Of a DNA stretch of 64,000 nt, positions 54,058 to 62,349 are shown piece by piece. The notes under the pieces are model-generated. The model worked only from the letters and a program-made list of their open reading frames with translations, did not search any database and was not told the origin of the DNA. The position numbers and the translations under genes are program-made. This DNA comes from Terricaulis silvestris (GTDB lineage Bacteria > Pseudomonadota > Alphaproteobacteria > Caulobacterales > Aquidulcibacteraceae): NCBI RefSeq assembly GCF_009792355.1, contig NZ_CP047045.1:2258501-2322500 (forward strand), read 5' to 3'. Each line of letters opens with the position of its first letter. Within the stretch, counting starts at the first letter, position 1.

Positions 54058-54665
54058 GCGGCGAGGACTCGGACACTCGAAGCGCCATCTTCACGAGTAT
54101 ATGGCGCAAGGATCTGTGGCAGGGCACGGAGTCTCGATCCGGTCCAGGTTCTGGCGTTGCGCGCACGGCGCCGCTGCGCGCTGCACTCGAGGCGCTGCTC
54201 GATCGAGAACAACCGCGCTTGTTCTACGACGCACCCTGTGGCGATTTCGTTTGGATGCAGCACGTGCGCATGCCCGAAGGCACGCACTATCTCGGCGCCG
54301 ATATCGTGGCGCCGATGATCGCCGACACCGAGAGCCGTTTCGGCGCGGCCAATCGCACATTTCGAGTGGCTGACATTGTTTCCGCGCCGCCACCGCCGGC
54401 CGACATGTGGCTCTGCCGGGAGGCGCTTTTTCATCTAACGCTTGAGGACGCGCTTGCGGTTGTCGCGCATTGGCGTGCGTCGGCCATTCCGATGTTCCTT
54501 GCCAACACATCACCGACGGTCACGGACAACGCCGACATAACAACGGGCGATTGGCGTCCACTGAATCTAGAACGTCCGCCGTTCAATCTCGGTCCGGCTA
54601 CGGAATATCTACCGGACGGGGCGCCAACCGATCCGCACAAATGCGTTGGCGTGTGGCGCCTCTGA
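54054..54665 (+). CDS. SAM-dependent methyltransferase-like protein
   Basis: A 203-residue protein with a degenerate Rossmann fold: LFYDAPCGDFVWMQHV as motif I, YLGADIVAPMIADTE, FRVADIVSAPPPPADMWLCREALFHLT. ATG 54054 overlaps the previous stop. Frame open further upstream is only a shadow. Substrate unknown. Confidence 0.8.
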   Translation: MSGEDSDTRSAIFTSIWRKDLWQGTESRSGPGSGVARTAPLRAALEALLDREQPRLFYDAPCGDFVWMQHVRMPEGTHYLGADIVAPMIADTESRFGAANRTFRVADIVSAPPPPADMWLCREALFHLTLEDALAVVAHWRASAIPMFLANTSPTVTDNADITTGDWRPLNLERPPFNLGPATEYLPDGAPTDPHKCVGVWRL

Positions 54666-54680
54666 TGCGTTAGATCGGCC

Positions 54681-56513
54681 ATGGCCGATCTAACCGCCGC
54701 CCGCGAAACGCTGCAGCGCGTGTTCGGCCATAGCGATTTTCGCGGGCTGCAGGCGGACGTTATCAGCGAAGTGCTCGATGGGCGCGACGTGATGGCGGTG
54801 CTGCCGACCGGCGGCGGCAAGAGCTTCTGTTATCAGATCCCGGCGATCTTGCGGCCGGGCGTTGGGCTTGTCGTTTCGCCGCTGATCGCGCTGATGCAAG
54901 ATCAAGTCGCGGCATTGCGCACGGCGGGCGTTGCGGCGGCGCGTTTGGACTCCACGATACAATCCGACGCGCGGCGCGAGACGCTCAACGCCGCGCGCGA
55001 AGGCGCGCTCGATCTTCTGTACGTCTCACCCGAAGGGCTGTTCGCGCAAGGCTTCCTTGATTTCCTCGAACAATGCCCGATCGCGCTGATCGCCATCGAC
55101 GAAGCGCACTGCGTCAGCCAATGGGGCCACGACTTTCGTCCGGACTATCGCGCGCTCGGGCAACTTGCCGGGCGCTTTCCCGGCGTGCCGCGCATGGCGG
55201 TCACCGCGACGGCCGACCTCAAGACGCAGGCCGACATTCGCGCGCAACTCAGACTCGAAGACGCGCGCGCGTTCATTGATAGCTTCGATCGTCCCAACTT
55301 GGTACTCGCCGCCGAGCGCAAACCGTCCAAGCCGCAGGACCGCATCTTCGACATCGTGCGCGAGCGGCGCGGCAAGTCCGGCATCATCTACGCGGCGACG
55401 CGCGACAACGTGGAGAAGACCGCTGCCAACCTGCAGGCGCTCAAGGTCCCGGCGCTTGCCTATCACGCCGGGCTTGACGCCGGCATTCGCGCAGAGCGCC
55501 AGCATCGCTTCCAGGAAGAAGACGATGTGGTGATGGTGGCGACCATCGCGTTCGGCATGGGCGTCGACAAGCCCAATGTGCGTTATGTCATCCATGCGGA
55601 TTCGCCGAAGTCGATCGAGGCGTACTGGCAAGAAGTCGGCCGCGGCGGCCGCGATGGCGACGTGGCCGAAGGCTTTTGCATCTACTCCGCCAACGACCTC
55701 CGCCGCGCGGTGATGTTCGCGAACCAGGGCAACGCCAGCGAGCAAGTCAAAGCGGTGCAGATCAAGAAGGCGCGACAGCTGTTTGCGTTTCTCGATGGCC
55801 TCACTTGCCGGCGCATGGGCGTGCGGCGCTATTTTGGCGAAGAGAATGCCGAGCCATGCGGCGTGTGCGATGTCTGCACCGATCCACCGGTGTCCATCGA
55901 TGCAACGGAGCTGGCGTCAAAAGCGATCTCCGCCGTGATGCGGATGGATCAGCGCGTCGGGCGCGGGCGCGTGATTGGCCATCTCATTGGTCGCACCGGC
56001 GACGGCATGGACGAACGTTATGCCTCGCGCTCGACGTTTGGCATTGGCGCCGATACGCCAGAGCCGGTGTGGCGCGGGGTGATTGAGCATCTGCTGTTCG
56101 AAGGCGTCTTGAGCGAAGGCGAAGACGAGCGGCCGACGCTCTGCATCGGCGATGACGAAGCGGTGCGCGCGATTTTCCGCAAGGAACGCGTCATTCGGAT
56201 GCGCGAAGCGGCGAAGTCGACGCGGCGTAGCAAGGACGAGCGCCGCGCGTCACGCGGCGCGAAGGACGCGGTGAAGGCAGGATTTGCCGGCGCTGATGCG
56301 AAGCTGTTCGAGGCGCTTAAGGGCTGGCGGCGCGAAACGGCGAACGCCAGCGGCGTGCCGCCGTACGTGATCTTCCACGATGCTACGCTGGCGGGGATCG
56401 TCCAGGCCAAACCGGCGGACCTGGTGGCGCTCGGGCGCGTCTCCGGTATCGGCGAGGCAAAGCTCAAGAAGTACGGCGCAGAAGTGTTGGCGGTGGTGAT
56501 CGCCGGTTGTTAG
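54681..56513 (+). CDS. recQ: ATP-dependent DNA helicase RecQ
   Basis: 3'-5' helicase in recombination repair. 610 residues: Walker A PTGGGKSFCYQIP, DEAH box IDEAHCVSQWGHDFRPDY, motif VI GRGGRDG, zinc site CRRMGVRRYFGE plus CGVCDVC, RQC winged helix, C-terminal HRDC. A possible leaderless promoter: TTGGCG (54646-54651), 18 bases, TTAGAT (54670-54675), five bases, ATG. No ribosome-binding site. Confidence 0.97.
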   Translation: MADLTAARETLQRVFGHSDFRGLQADVISEVLDGRDVMAVLPTGGGKSFCYQIPAILRPGVGLVVSPLIALMQDQVAALRTAGVAAARLDSTIQSDARRETLNAAREGALDLLYVSPEGLFAQGFLDFLEQCPIALIAIDEAHCVSQWGHDFRPDYRALGQLAGRFPGVPRMAVTATADLKTQADIRAQLRLEDARAFIDSFDRPNLVLAAERKPSKPQDRIFDIVRERRGKSGIIYAATRDNVEKTAANLQALKVPALAYHAGLDAGIRAERQHRFQEEDDVVMVATIAFGMGVDKPNVRYVIHADSPKSIEAYWQEVGRGGRDGDVAEGFCIYSANDLRRAVMFANQGNASEQVKAVQIKKARQLFAFLDGLTCRRMGVRRYFGEENAEPCGVCDVCTDPPVSIDATELASKAISAVMRMDQRVGRGRVIGHLIGRTGDGMDERYASRSTFGIGADTPEPVWRGVIEHLLFEGVLSEGEDERPTLCIGDDEAVRAIFRKERVIRMREAAKSTRRSKDERRASRGAKDAVKAGFAGADAKLFEALKGWRRETANASGVPPYVIFHDATLAGIVQAKPADLVALGRVSGIGEAKLKKYGAEVLAVVIAGC

Positions 56514-56576
56514 TTGTTCTTCTTTTGTTCTTGTCGGGTCGGGCGCTTTATGATTGAGTGCAGGCGGGAGGATCAA

Positions 56577-56960
56577 ATGATCGGCTACGTCACCATTGGC
56601 GCCAACGATATCGCGCGCTCGACCGCGTTTTTCGACGCCGCGCTGGAGCCGCTCGGCTATGCGCGCACCTTCGAAGGCGGCGGTTGGGCGGGCTACGGCC
56701 CCGGAGGTCAGAAGGAAGGCCTCGAGATTTACCTGGCCACACCGGAGAACGGCAAAGAAGCCTGCTTCGGCAACGGCTCGATGCTGGCGTTCAAAGCGGC
56801 CTCACGCGCGGCCGTCGAAGCGTTTCACGCGGCGGCTCTGAGCGCGGGCGGCAAAGACGAAGGCGCACCGGGCGTGCGCGGCGAAAGCGATCCGCCCTTC
56901 TACGGCGCTTACGTGCGCGATCCCGAAGGGAACAAGTTCTGCGCTTATTACAAAGGGTAA
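56577..56960 (+). CDS. VOC-family protein (lactoylglutathione lyase-like)
   Basis: A 127-residue VOC-fold protein: MIGYVTIGANDIARSTAFFD, YGPGGQKEGLEIYLATPE, MLAFKAASRAAVEAFH, FYGAYVRDPEGNKFCAYY. ATG 56577 has GGGAGG six bases before it. The longer frame from 56514 is not conserved. Ligand unknown. Confidence 0.9.
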   Translation: MIGYVTIGANDIARSTAFFDAALEPLGYARTFEGGGWAGYGPGGQKEGLEIYLATPENGKEACFGNGSMLAFKAASRAAVEAFHAAALSAGGKDEGAPGVRGESDPPFYGAYVRDPEGNKFCAYYKG

Positions 56961-57011
56961 GTTGACCGCGCTCCGGCGCGCACCACTCTCTTCGCACGAG
57001 GAGATAAAAGC

Positions 57012-57185
57012 ATGGCGGAACAACACGTCGTCGAAGTACCCCTGCGCGAGCGCGCTGAACGCCAGATCGCGTTGGCGAAAGCGACCGGCAGCAAGGCTTA
57101 TCCCAGCGCGGACTATCGTGTTGTGTTCGTGGAGCGCCGCGATGGTACGCGCGAAACAGTGCGGATCGAAACCGCGCCGCACTGA
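57012..57185 (+). CDS. 57-residue protein, function unknown
   Basis: Short gene MAEQHVVEVPLRERAERQ to RIETAPH, with GAGGAG ten bases before the ATG. Acidic-basic, with a likely helix then two strands (YRVVFVERRDGTRETVRI). It follows the VOC gene by 51 bases and ends three bases before the convergent coiled-coil gene. No family recognised. A competing frame in the same bases (56962-57192) has no ribosome-binding site. Confidence 0.6.
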   Translation: MAEQHVVEVPLRERAERQIALAKATGSKAYPSADYRVVFVERRDGTRETVRIETAPH

Positions 57186-57188
57186 GCG

Positions 57189-58445
57189 CTAGAGCGCTTC
57201 TTCTTCGCTTACCCGCCGCGCGGCGGTCGGGCCTTCGCGCGCAAGCTCGTCGGCCTGCTCCAGCCATTCCTGGTCAGCGATGCGGCCGCGCAGGCGCAGA
57301 TAATTGTCCACCCACGCAACATGATCCGGCGTCCAGGCCGCGATCTGGTCGAAGTGAAACACACCCAACGAATACAGCGTCGATTGCTGTTGCAAGCTGA
57401 CGCCCTCGATCAGCGTGAAATCGTCCGGCGCGCCATTGCGCGCAGAACCAAGCACCGGCGGCTTCACGCCACGGTGCGCCGGCGCGGGCGGCGGTGGCGT
57501 GTCTTCGGCCGCCATCGCAGCCACCGCGCGTACCACTTCAACATTGATCGGCTGACGTTGCTCCAAGTGCCGCACGCGCGATTCCAGATAGCGCGCGCGC
57601 CATTTCCAGCGATCGAAATCCGGCGCCGCGTCCAGCAACGGCATCGGCGCGACCGGCGCGCGCGAGGCCGCCGCCTGCAGGTGCGCGACGCGCCGTTCGA
57701 GATAGAGCAAGCGCCACCGCAACAGCACGTCCACGTCGGCATCAGCAGCAAATGGCGACGCGGCGGGCTCGGGCGCAACTTCAGCAGGCTCTGCCGATGC
57801 CTGCGCCACGCGCAGCGCGTCTTCGAGGTAGGCCGCGCGCGCCTCTGCATCCCGCACGCGCCACTCCGGCAACGGATCGGCCGCGTCTGGTTCCGGCCCA
57901 GCGATAGGCTGAGCACGCGATTGCGTCTCCAGATAGCGCACGCGTTGCTCAAAATAGCGCAACCGCCAGAGCTGCAGCGCCGCGTTTTCCTCTGCGTTCG
58001 GATCGGCCTCGGCCTCGACGTCGATGGTGCGCGCACGTTCGGACTCGGTGTCGGCGACCAGGCCGCGAAGACGGCGCAACTCGTCGGCTTGCTCGGTGTC
58101 GTCGCCAAGCCCTCGACGACGCAATTCCGCAAGTTCACCAGTTAGATCATCAGTGCGCGCGCGCGCCGTTTCGAGCGCGCGTTCCAGCTCGGCAATGCGC
58201 CCGTCTCGAATAGTCAGCAAGCGCCGCGTCGCATCGGTCTCGCGCTCGTTCTCGACAATGCCGCTCGGCGCGCCGCCGTCCTCACCGGTCAACCTGATCA
58301 GGTCGCTCAGCAGATTTTCGCGGTCGCGCCGCAAAGCGCGTTGCGCCGGCGCCGCGCGTTCTGCCGCAAAGGCCCAGCCAGCGACGCCGGCAGACACCGC
58401 CGTCAGCAACAACCACACCCACAATTGGCCGATCAGATAAATCAT
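57189..58445 (-). CDS. membrane-anchored coiled-coil protein with four WR repeats
   Basis: A 418-residue protein. N-terminal membrane helix (5-27), coiled coil (about 75-145), then four copies of a WRxRYxExRVxxLE-type repeat at 160-173, 195-208, 244-257 and 282-295, joined by Pro/Ala-rich linkers. C-terminal helix-hairpin-helix-like domain (DDFTLIEGVSLQQQSTLY; AAWTPDHVAWVDNYLRLRG). Overlaps the preceding OmpA gene by one base (TGATG). Third gene of a three-gene unit. Confidence 0.85.
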   Translation of the reverse strand: MIYLIGQLWVWLLLTAVSAGVAGWAFAAERAAPAQRALRRDRENLLSDLIRLTGEDGGAPSGIVENERETDATRRLLTIRDGRIAELERALETARARTDDLTGELAELRRRGLGDDTEQADELRRLRGLVADTESERARTIDVEAEADPNAEENAALQLWRLRYFEQRVRYLETQSRAQPIAGPEPDAADPLPEWRVRDAEARAAYLEDALRVAQASAEPAEVAPEPAASPFAADADVDVLLRWRLLYLERRVAHLQAAASRAPVAPMPLLDAAPDFDRWKWRARYLESRVRHLEQRQPINVEVVRAVAAMAAEDTPPPPAPAHRGVKPPVLGSARNGAPDDFTLIEGVSLQQQSTLYSLGVFHFDQIAAWTPDHVAWVDNYLRLRGRIADQEWLEQADELAREGPTAARRVSEEEAL

Positions 58446-59569
58446 CAGCTGCTCACGTAGAACTCAATGCGGCGGTTCGCGGCCTGCCCGGTTTCCGTTG
58501 CGTTGCTCACACGCGGGCGATCGGGTCCATACCCTTGAGCGCGAAGCCGCGACCGCGCGACACCCTGTGCCGCGAGATAGGCCGACACCGCATCAGCGCG
58601 CGCTTGCGACAATTGCATGTTGAGATCGCGCCCGCCGACATTGTCGGTATGTCCCGCGACTTCGATGGAGAACCGATCGCAGCGCAGCGCCACCGAGGCG
58701 AGACCGTTCAGCATTTGGCGGCTCGATGGATCAATCGAGGCCGACCCTTGCGCGAAGTTGATGACGTTGCGCTCCATCATGCGATCGAACGCGCGCTCAC
58801 ACGTCTCCGCATCGCCTGAAGCCAGATTGAGCCCCTGCAACTCGGGATGATCGACGTCCAAGCCGTCGACGGTCACAGCCAAGCGCGACCGGAAGGGCGG
58901 CGGCGGTTCAGCAAACCTGCGCCGGAGGGCGTTGACGGCTTCGCTGCCGCCATCGCCGATGAACACGACCTGCGTGTCGATGATGCGCGCTTCGCCGCTG
59001 TTGAGGCCGGCGAGCAAGCGCACGGCGTCTCGCGCCAGTGCGGTGAAGTCAGATGCCGGCGAGCCTCCCGCCACATGCATGTCGTTGACGGCTTCGGCGT
59101 TCGGAAATGCTTGGCCAGCGGCAGCGATCAGCTCCGTGCGTGCGGCTTCACTCGGCGCGGCGCCTGAAAGAACAATTCGCCCTTCCTCGCGACGCGCGCT
59201 CCAAGTGTAGGGCCGCTCGAACGCACCAACTTGCACGTCGGCGACGTTCACCGTGGTTACGCCACCCGCCCACGGGCCGCCCCCGCCTGCCGCGGTCAAT
59301 GCCGCGCGGCGCGCGGTGACGATATCGGCTTCGTCCTCGACGATCCCGTGCAGCACAGCGTGCTGGCCTTGCATCTGAATATCCAGCCCAGGGTACCCAG
59401 CCGCAGCCAACGCCACCGACACGCGTTCGCGCAGCACAGTCGGCGCGCGCCAGACCGCGCCGTCATGCGGCGCCAGCATGCCGAGCAGCGTCGCGATCCC
59501 CGCGCCGGCAAGGCCGAAGATGAAGAGCGGCCGGCCTGGCTGCTCGCCGTCGCCGCGAAGCCAGCTCAT
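58445..59569 (-). CDS. TM-BON-OmpA domain protein
   Basis: A 374-residue protein: a membrane anchor (about 16-33) but no cleavable signal, one or two BON-like segments (about 48-170), and an OmpA/MotB peptidoglycan-binding domain (265-374, FAQGSASIDPSSRQML; GHTDNVGGRDLNMQLSQARA; NRRIEF). The layout recalls mycobacterial ArfA. Its start overlaps the small membrane gene upstream by four bases. Confidence 0.9.
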   Translation of the reverse strand: MSWLRGDGEQPGRPLFIFGLAGAGIATLLGMLAPHDGAVWRAPTVLRERVSVALAAAGYPGLDIQMQGQHAVLHGIVEDEADIVTARRAALTAAGGGGPWAGGVTTVNVADVQVGAFERPYTWSARREEGRIVLSGAAPSEAARTELIAAAGQAFPNAEAVNDMHVAGGSPASDFTALARDAVRLLAGLNSGEARIIDTQVVFIGDGGSEAVNALRRRFAEPPPPFRSRLAVTVDGLDVDHPELQGLNLASGDAETCERAFDRMMERNVINFAQGSASIDPSSRQMLNGLASVALRCDRFSIEVAGHTDNVGGRDLNMQLSQARADAVSAYLAAQGVARSRLRAQGYGPDRPRVSNATETGQAANRRIEFYVSS

Positions 59570-59748
59570 GTGATCCGCGCGCGGCGGACTTGCGCATCGC
59601 TCAGTGCGCCGCGCAGGCGTTCAACGTCGCGCGCCTCGTCGCGATCGCGCTCCGCGGCCACGAACGCAAAGAAGCGCCAGCCGATGGCGAAGCCAAGCAG
59701 CGCCACCACCGCGAACAGGATCGCTTCGGAAAAGAAGAGCCCGATCAT
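59566..59748 (-). CDS. 60-residue single-span membrane protein
   Basis: MIGLFFSEAILFAVVALLGF start, helix to about residue 31, then a charged cytoplasmic tail (AAERDRDEARDVERLRG). ATG 59748 is preceded by GGGAAT. It opens the three-gene unit, overlapping the BON-OmpA gene (ATGA). A long open frame around it to 60504 is a shadow of the TrmH gene. Confidence 0.7.
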   Translation of the reverse strand: MIGLFFSEAILFAVVALLGFAIGWRFFAFVAAERDRDEARDVERLRGALSDAQVRRARIT

Positions 59749-59850
59749 GATTCCCGCGCCACGCGCATTCCTTTGCCGCCTTAACGCCCTTCTAATGCCC
59801 GCCGAACTAAGCGAAAACCCGAAACACCCCCGTAAGCGTAACCGAGGCCC

Positions 59851-60657
59851 ATGGCGCATCAGATCACCAGCGCGTCCAATCCCCAGATCAAGGCGCTCAA
59901 AAGCCTGCACCTGAAGAAGGGGCGCGCGGAGACCGGTTTGTTCCTGGCCGAGGGCGCGCGTCTGGCGGTCGAGGCCGCCGACCTTGGCGTGTGGCCGGAG
60001 ATCCTGGTCTATTCGCCGGCAGCGCTGGCGCGCGAGCAAGTGCGCGCGCTGATCGGCCAGGCCGAAGCGCAGCGTGTGCGCGTGATCGAGACGAATGAGA
60101 CGATCCTGGGTCAGATCAGCAAGCGCGATAACCCGCAGACAGTGATCGGCGCCTATCGTCAGCGCCTGTCGCCGCTTGACGCATTGCAGGGCGAGACCAT
60201 CGTCGCACTCGAAGGCATTCGCGATCCCGGCAATCTCGGCACCATCCTGCGCACAGCGGATTCCACCGGCGCTAGCGGCGTCGTGCTGATCGGCGAAAGC
60301 TGCGATCCGTTTTCCGTCGAAGCCGTCCGCGCTAGCATGGGCTCGCTGTTCGCGATGAAGCTGGCGCGGGCTTCGTTCGAAGAGCTGCTGCGCTACAAGC
60401 AAGCGCGCGGCGCCGAGATGCTGGGCGCTTCGCTCAAAGGCGCGGCGTTCGATCCTAGTGCGCCCGCGCCCGCGCGCGCAATCGTGCTGATGGGCAACGA
60501 GCAATCCGGCCTGCCGCCAGAGATGGAAGGCGAATGCGACACCCTGGTGCGGCTGCCGATGCGTGGCCGCGCGGACAGTTTGAACCTTGCGATCGCAACG
60601 GGCGTGATGCTCTACGATCTTTGGCGGAGACGTGGCTATGACGGCGCACGCGCCTGA
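59851..60657 (+). CDS. SPOUT (TrmH/RlmB-like) RNA methyltransferase
   Basis: A 268-residue 2'-O-methyltransferase. N-terminal L30e-like domain (HQITSASNPQIKALKSLHLK), SPOUT knot motifs 1-3: GIRDPGNLGTILRTADSTG, LMGNEQSGLP and LPMRGRADSLNLAIATGVMLYD. Target probably 23S rRNA G2251 or tRNA; not decidable here. Overlaps the next gene by 20 bases. Confidence 0.93.
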   Translation: MAHQITSASNPQIKALKSLHLKKGRAETGLFLAEGARLAVEAADLGVWPEILVYSPAALAREQVRALIGQAEAQRVRVIETNETILGQISKRDNPQTVIGAYRQRLSPLDALQGETIVALEGIRDPGNLGTILRTADSTGASGVVLIGESCDPFSVEAVRASMGSLFAMKLARASFEELLRYKQARGAEMLGASLKGAAFDPSAPAPARAIVLMGNEQSGLPPEMEGECDTLVRLPMRGRADSLNLAIATGVMLYDLWRRRGYDGARA

Positions 60658-61576
60658 GATTCTGATCGCCGACGATTGGCGCGATTACCAGCTGCTCGAC
60701 AGCGGCAATGGCGGCAAGCTCGAGCAGGTCGGCCCGTACCGATTCGTGCGCCCCGAACCGCAAGCGCTGTGGGCGCCGGCACGGCCTGCTGCCGAGTGGG
60801 ATAGCGCTGACGCGATCTTCTCGCCCTCTTCGGGCGAGGACGACGAAGCCGGCCGCTGGCGCTTCAACCGCGAACTGCCGCAAAGCTGGACGTTGCAGTG
60901 GGATGACATCGCCTTCGTGTCGCGGCCAACGCCGTTTCGGCACCTCGCCTTCTTTCCTGAACACTCGGTGCATTGGCGCTACGCGCGCGACTACCTCAAA
61001 GCCCATCGCGGTGCGCAGCCCGAAGTGTTGAACCTGTTCGGCTACACGGGGCTTGCGTCGCTTGTGTGCGCGAAGGCTGGTGCGAAAGTCACGCACGTCG
61101 ATGCATCAAAAAAAGCGATCGGCTTTGCCCGAAACAATCAACGCGAAGCCGGCTTGGCCGATGCGCCGATCCGCTGGATTTGCGACGATGCGCTCACCTT
61201 CGTGAAGCGCGAACTCCGCCGTGGCCGGCGTTATGACGGCATCATCCTCGATCCGCCGAAGTTTGGCCGCGGGCCAGACGGCGAAACCTGGAAGTTGGAG
61301 GAAAACCTCCCCGAATTATTGGACGCCTGCCAAACGCTGCTGCGCACCGATCCGAACGACCGCGCCAGCGCACGCGGCTTCATGATCGCCACCGTCTACG
61401 CCGTGCGGCTCTCCTACCTCGCGCTCGCGCAAACAGCGCAGCAAATGTTCACCGGCGGCGAATGGCAAACCGGCGAGATGGCGTTGCCACATGCAGGACG
61501 CAGCGAACTTCTGCCAACCGCGATCTTCGTGCGCTGGGCAACCTCTGACGGAGGCCGCGAATGGCCGAGAACGTGA
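60638..61576 (+). CDS. class I SAM-dependent methyltransferase (RlmK/PF10672-like)
   Basis: A 312-residue enzyme with a short N-terminal region, LNLFGYTGLASLVCAKAGA SAM motif, VDASKKAIGFARNNQ and ILDPPKFGRG, the RNA m5C/m7G-type PPK motif of this family. ATG 60638 has GGAG nine bases before it, and a GTG two codons earlier is possible. Probably modifies rRNA. Confidence 0.9.
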   Translation: MTAHAPEILIADDWRDYQLLDSGNGGKLEQVGPYRFVRPEPQALWAPARPAAEWDSADAIFSPSSGEDDEAGRWRFNRELPQSWTLQWDDIAFVSRPTPFRHLAFFPEHSVHWRYARDYLKAHRGAQPEVLNLFGYTGLASLVCAKAGAKVTHVDASKKAIGFARNNQREAGLADAPIRWICDDALTFVKRELRRGRRYDGIILDPPKFGRGPDGETWKLEENLPELLDACQTLLRTDPNDRASARGFMIATVYAVRLSYLALAQTAQQMFTGGEWQTGEMALPHAGRSELLPTAIFVRWATSDGGREWPRT

Positions 61577-62349
61577 TTGTAGAGCGCAACGGTCCAGTCA
61601 CGATCGTCACCATCAATCGCCCTGAACGGCGCAACGCCGTCGATGGCGCCACGGCGATCGCGCTTGAACAAGCATTCCGTGCATTCGACGCCGACGAGAA
61701 CGCATTGGTCGCCATTCTCACCGGTGCGGGCGGCGGGTTTTGTGCGGGAGCCGACCTGAAAGCGCTGGCCAGTGGCGAGAGCGGCAAGCGCGTCGTAGAG
61801 GGCGGCCTGAATTCGTTCGGGCCAATGGGACCGACGCGGTTGCGGCTCTCCAAGCCTGTTATCGCAGCGATTGAGGGACACGCTGTCGCCGGCGGTATGG
61901 AACTCGCGCTCTGGTGCGATCTGCGCGTCGTGGCCGAGGACGCGACGTTCGGGATTTATTGCCGGCGCTTCGGCGTGCCGCTGGTCGATCTCGGCACCAT
62001 CCGCCTGCCGCGCCTGATCGGCCACTCGCGCGCGATGGACTTGATGCTGACGGGCCGGCCGGTTGACGCGCAAGAGGCGCTGGCGATCGGATTGGCCAAC
62101 CGACTCACGCCGTCTGGCGATGCACTCGTGCATGCGTTGACGCTAGCAAAAGACATCGCGGCGTTTCCGCAAGCGTGCATGCGCAACGATCGGCTGTCCG
62201 CGATTGAGCAATGGGATCACGACGAGAGCGCGGCCATCGACAACGAAATCCGTCGTGGGCTGGATACGCTACGCTCAGGCGAGACGCTGGCCGGTGCGAA
62301 GCGCTTCTCCGGCGGCAAAGGCCGGCACGGCGCGTTCGACGATCAGTGA
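61561..62349 (+). CDS. enoyl-CoA hydratase/isomerase family protein
   Basis: A 262-residue crotonase: [30 protein letters not shown] (oxyanion hole), [20 protein letters not shown]. The usual catalytic Glu of hydratases is not clear, so it may be an isomerase or hydrolase. Starts inside the previous gene, and its end overlaps dnaE2 by seven bases. Confidence 0.9.
   Translation: MAENVIVERNGPVTIVTINRPERRNAVDGATAIALEQAFRAFDADENALVAILTGAGGGFCAGADLKALASGESGKRVVEGGLNSFGPMGPTRLRLSKPVIAAIEGHAVAGGMELALWCDLRVVAEDATFGIYCRRFGVPLVDLGTIRLPRLIGHSRAMDLMLTGRPVDAQEALAIGLANRLTPSGDALVHALTLAKDIAAFPQACMRNDRLSAIEQWDHDESAAIDNEIRRGLDTLRSGETLAGAKRFSGGKGRHGAFDDQ

Noticed and set aside
59566-60504. A 312-codon minus-strand protein across the TrmH-like gene
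   Set aside because: Only the last 60 codons (from ATG 59748) have their own start site and membrane helix; the rest is antisense to a clear methyltransferase.
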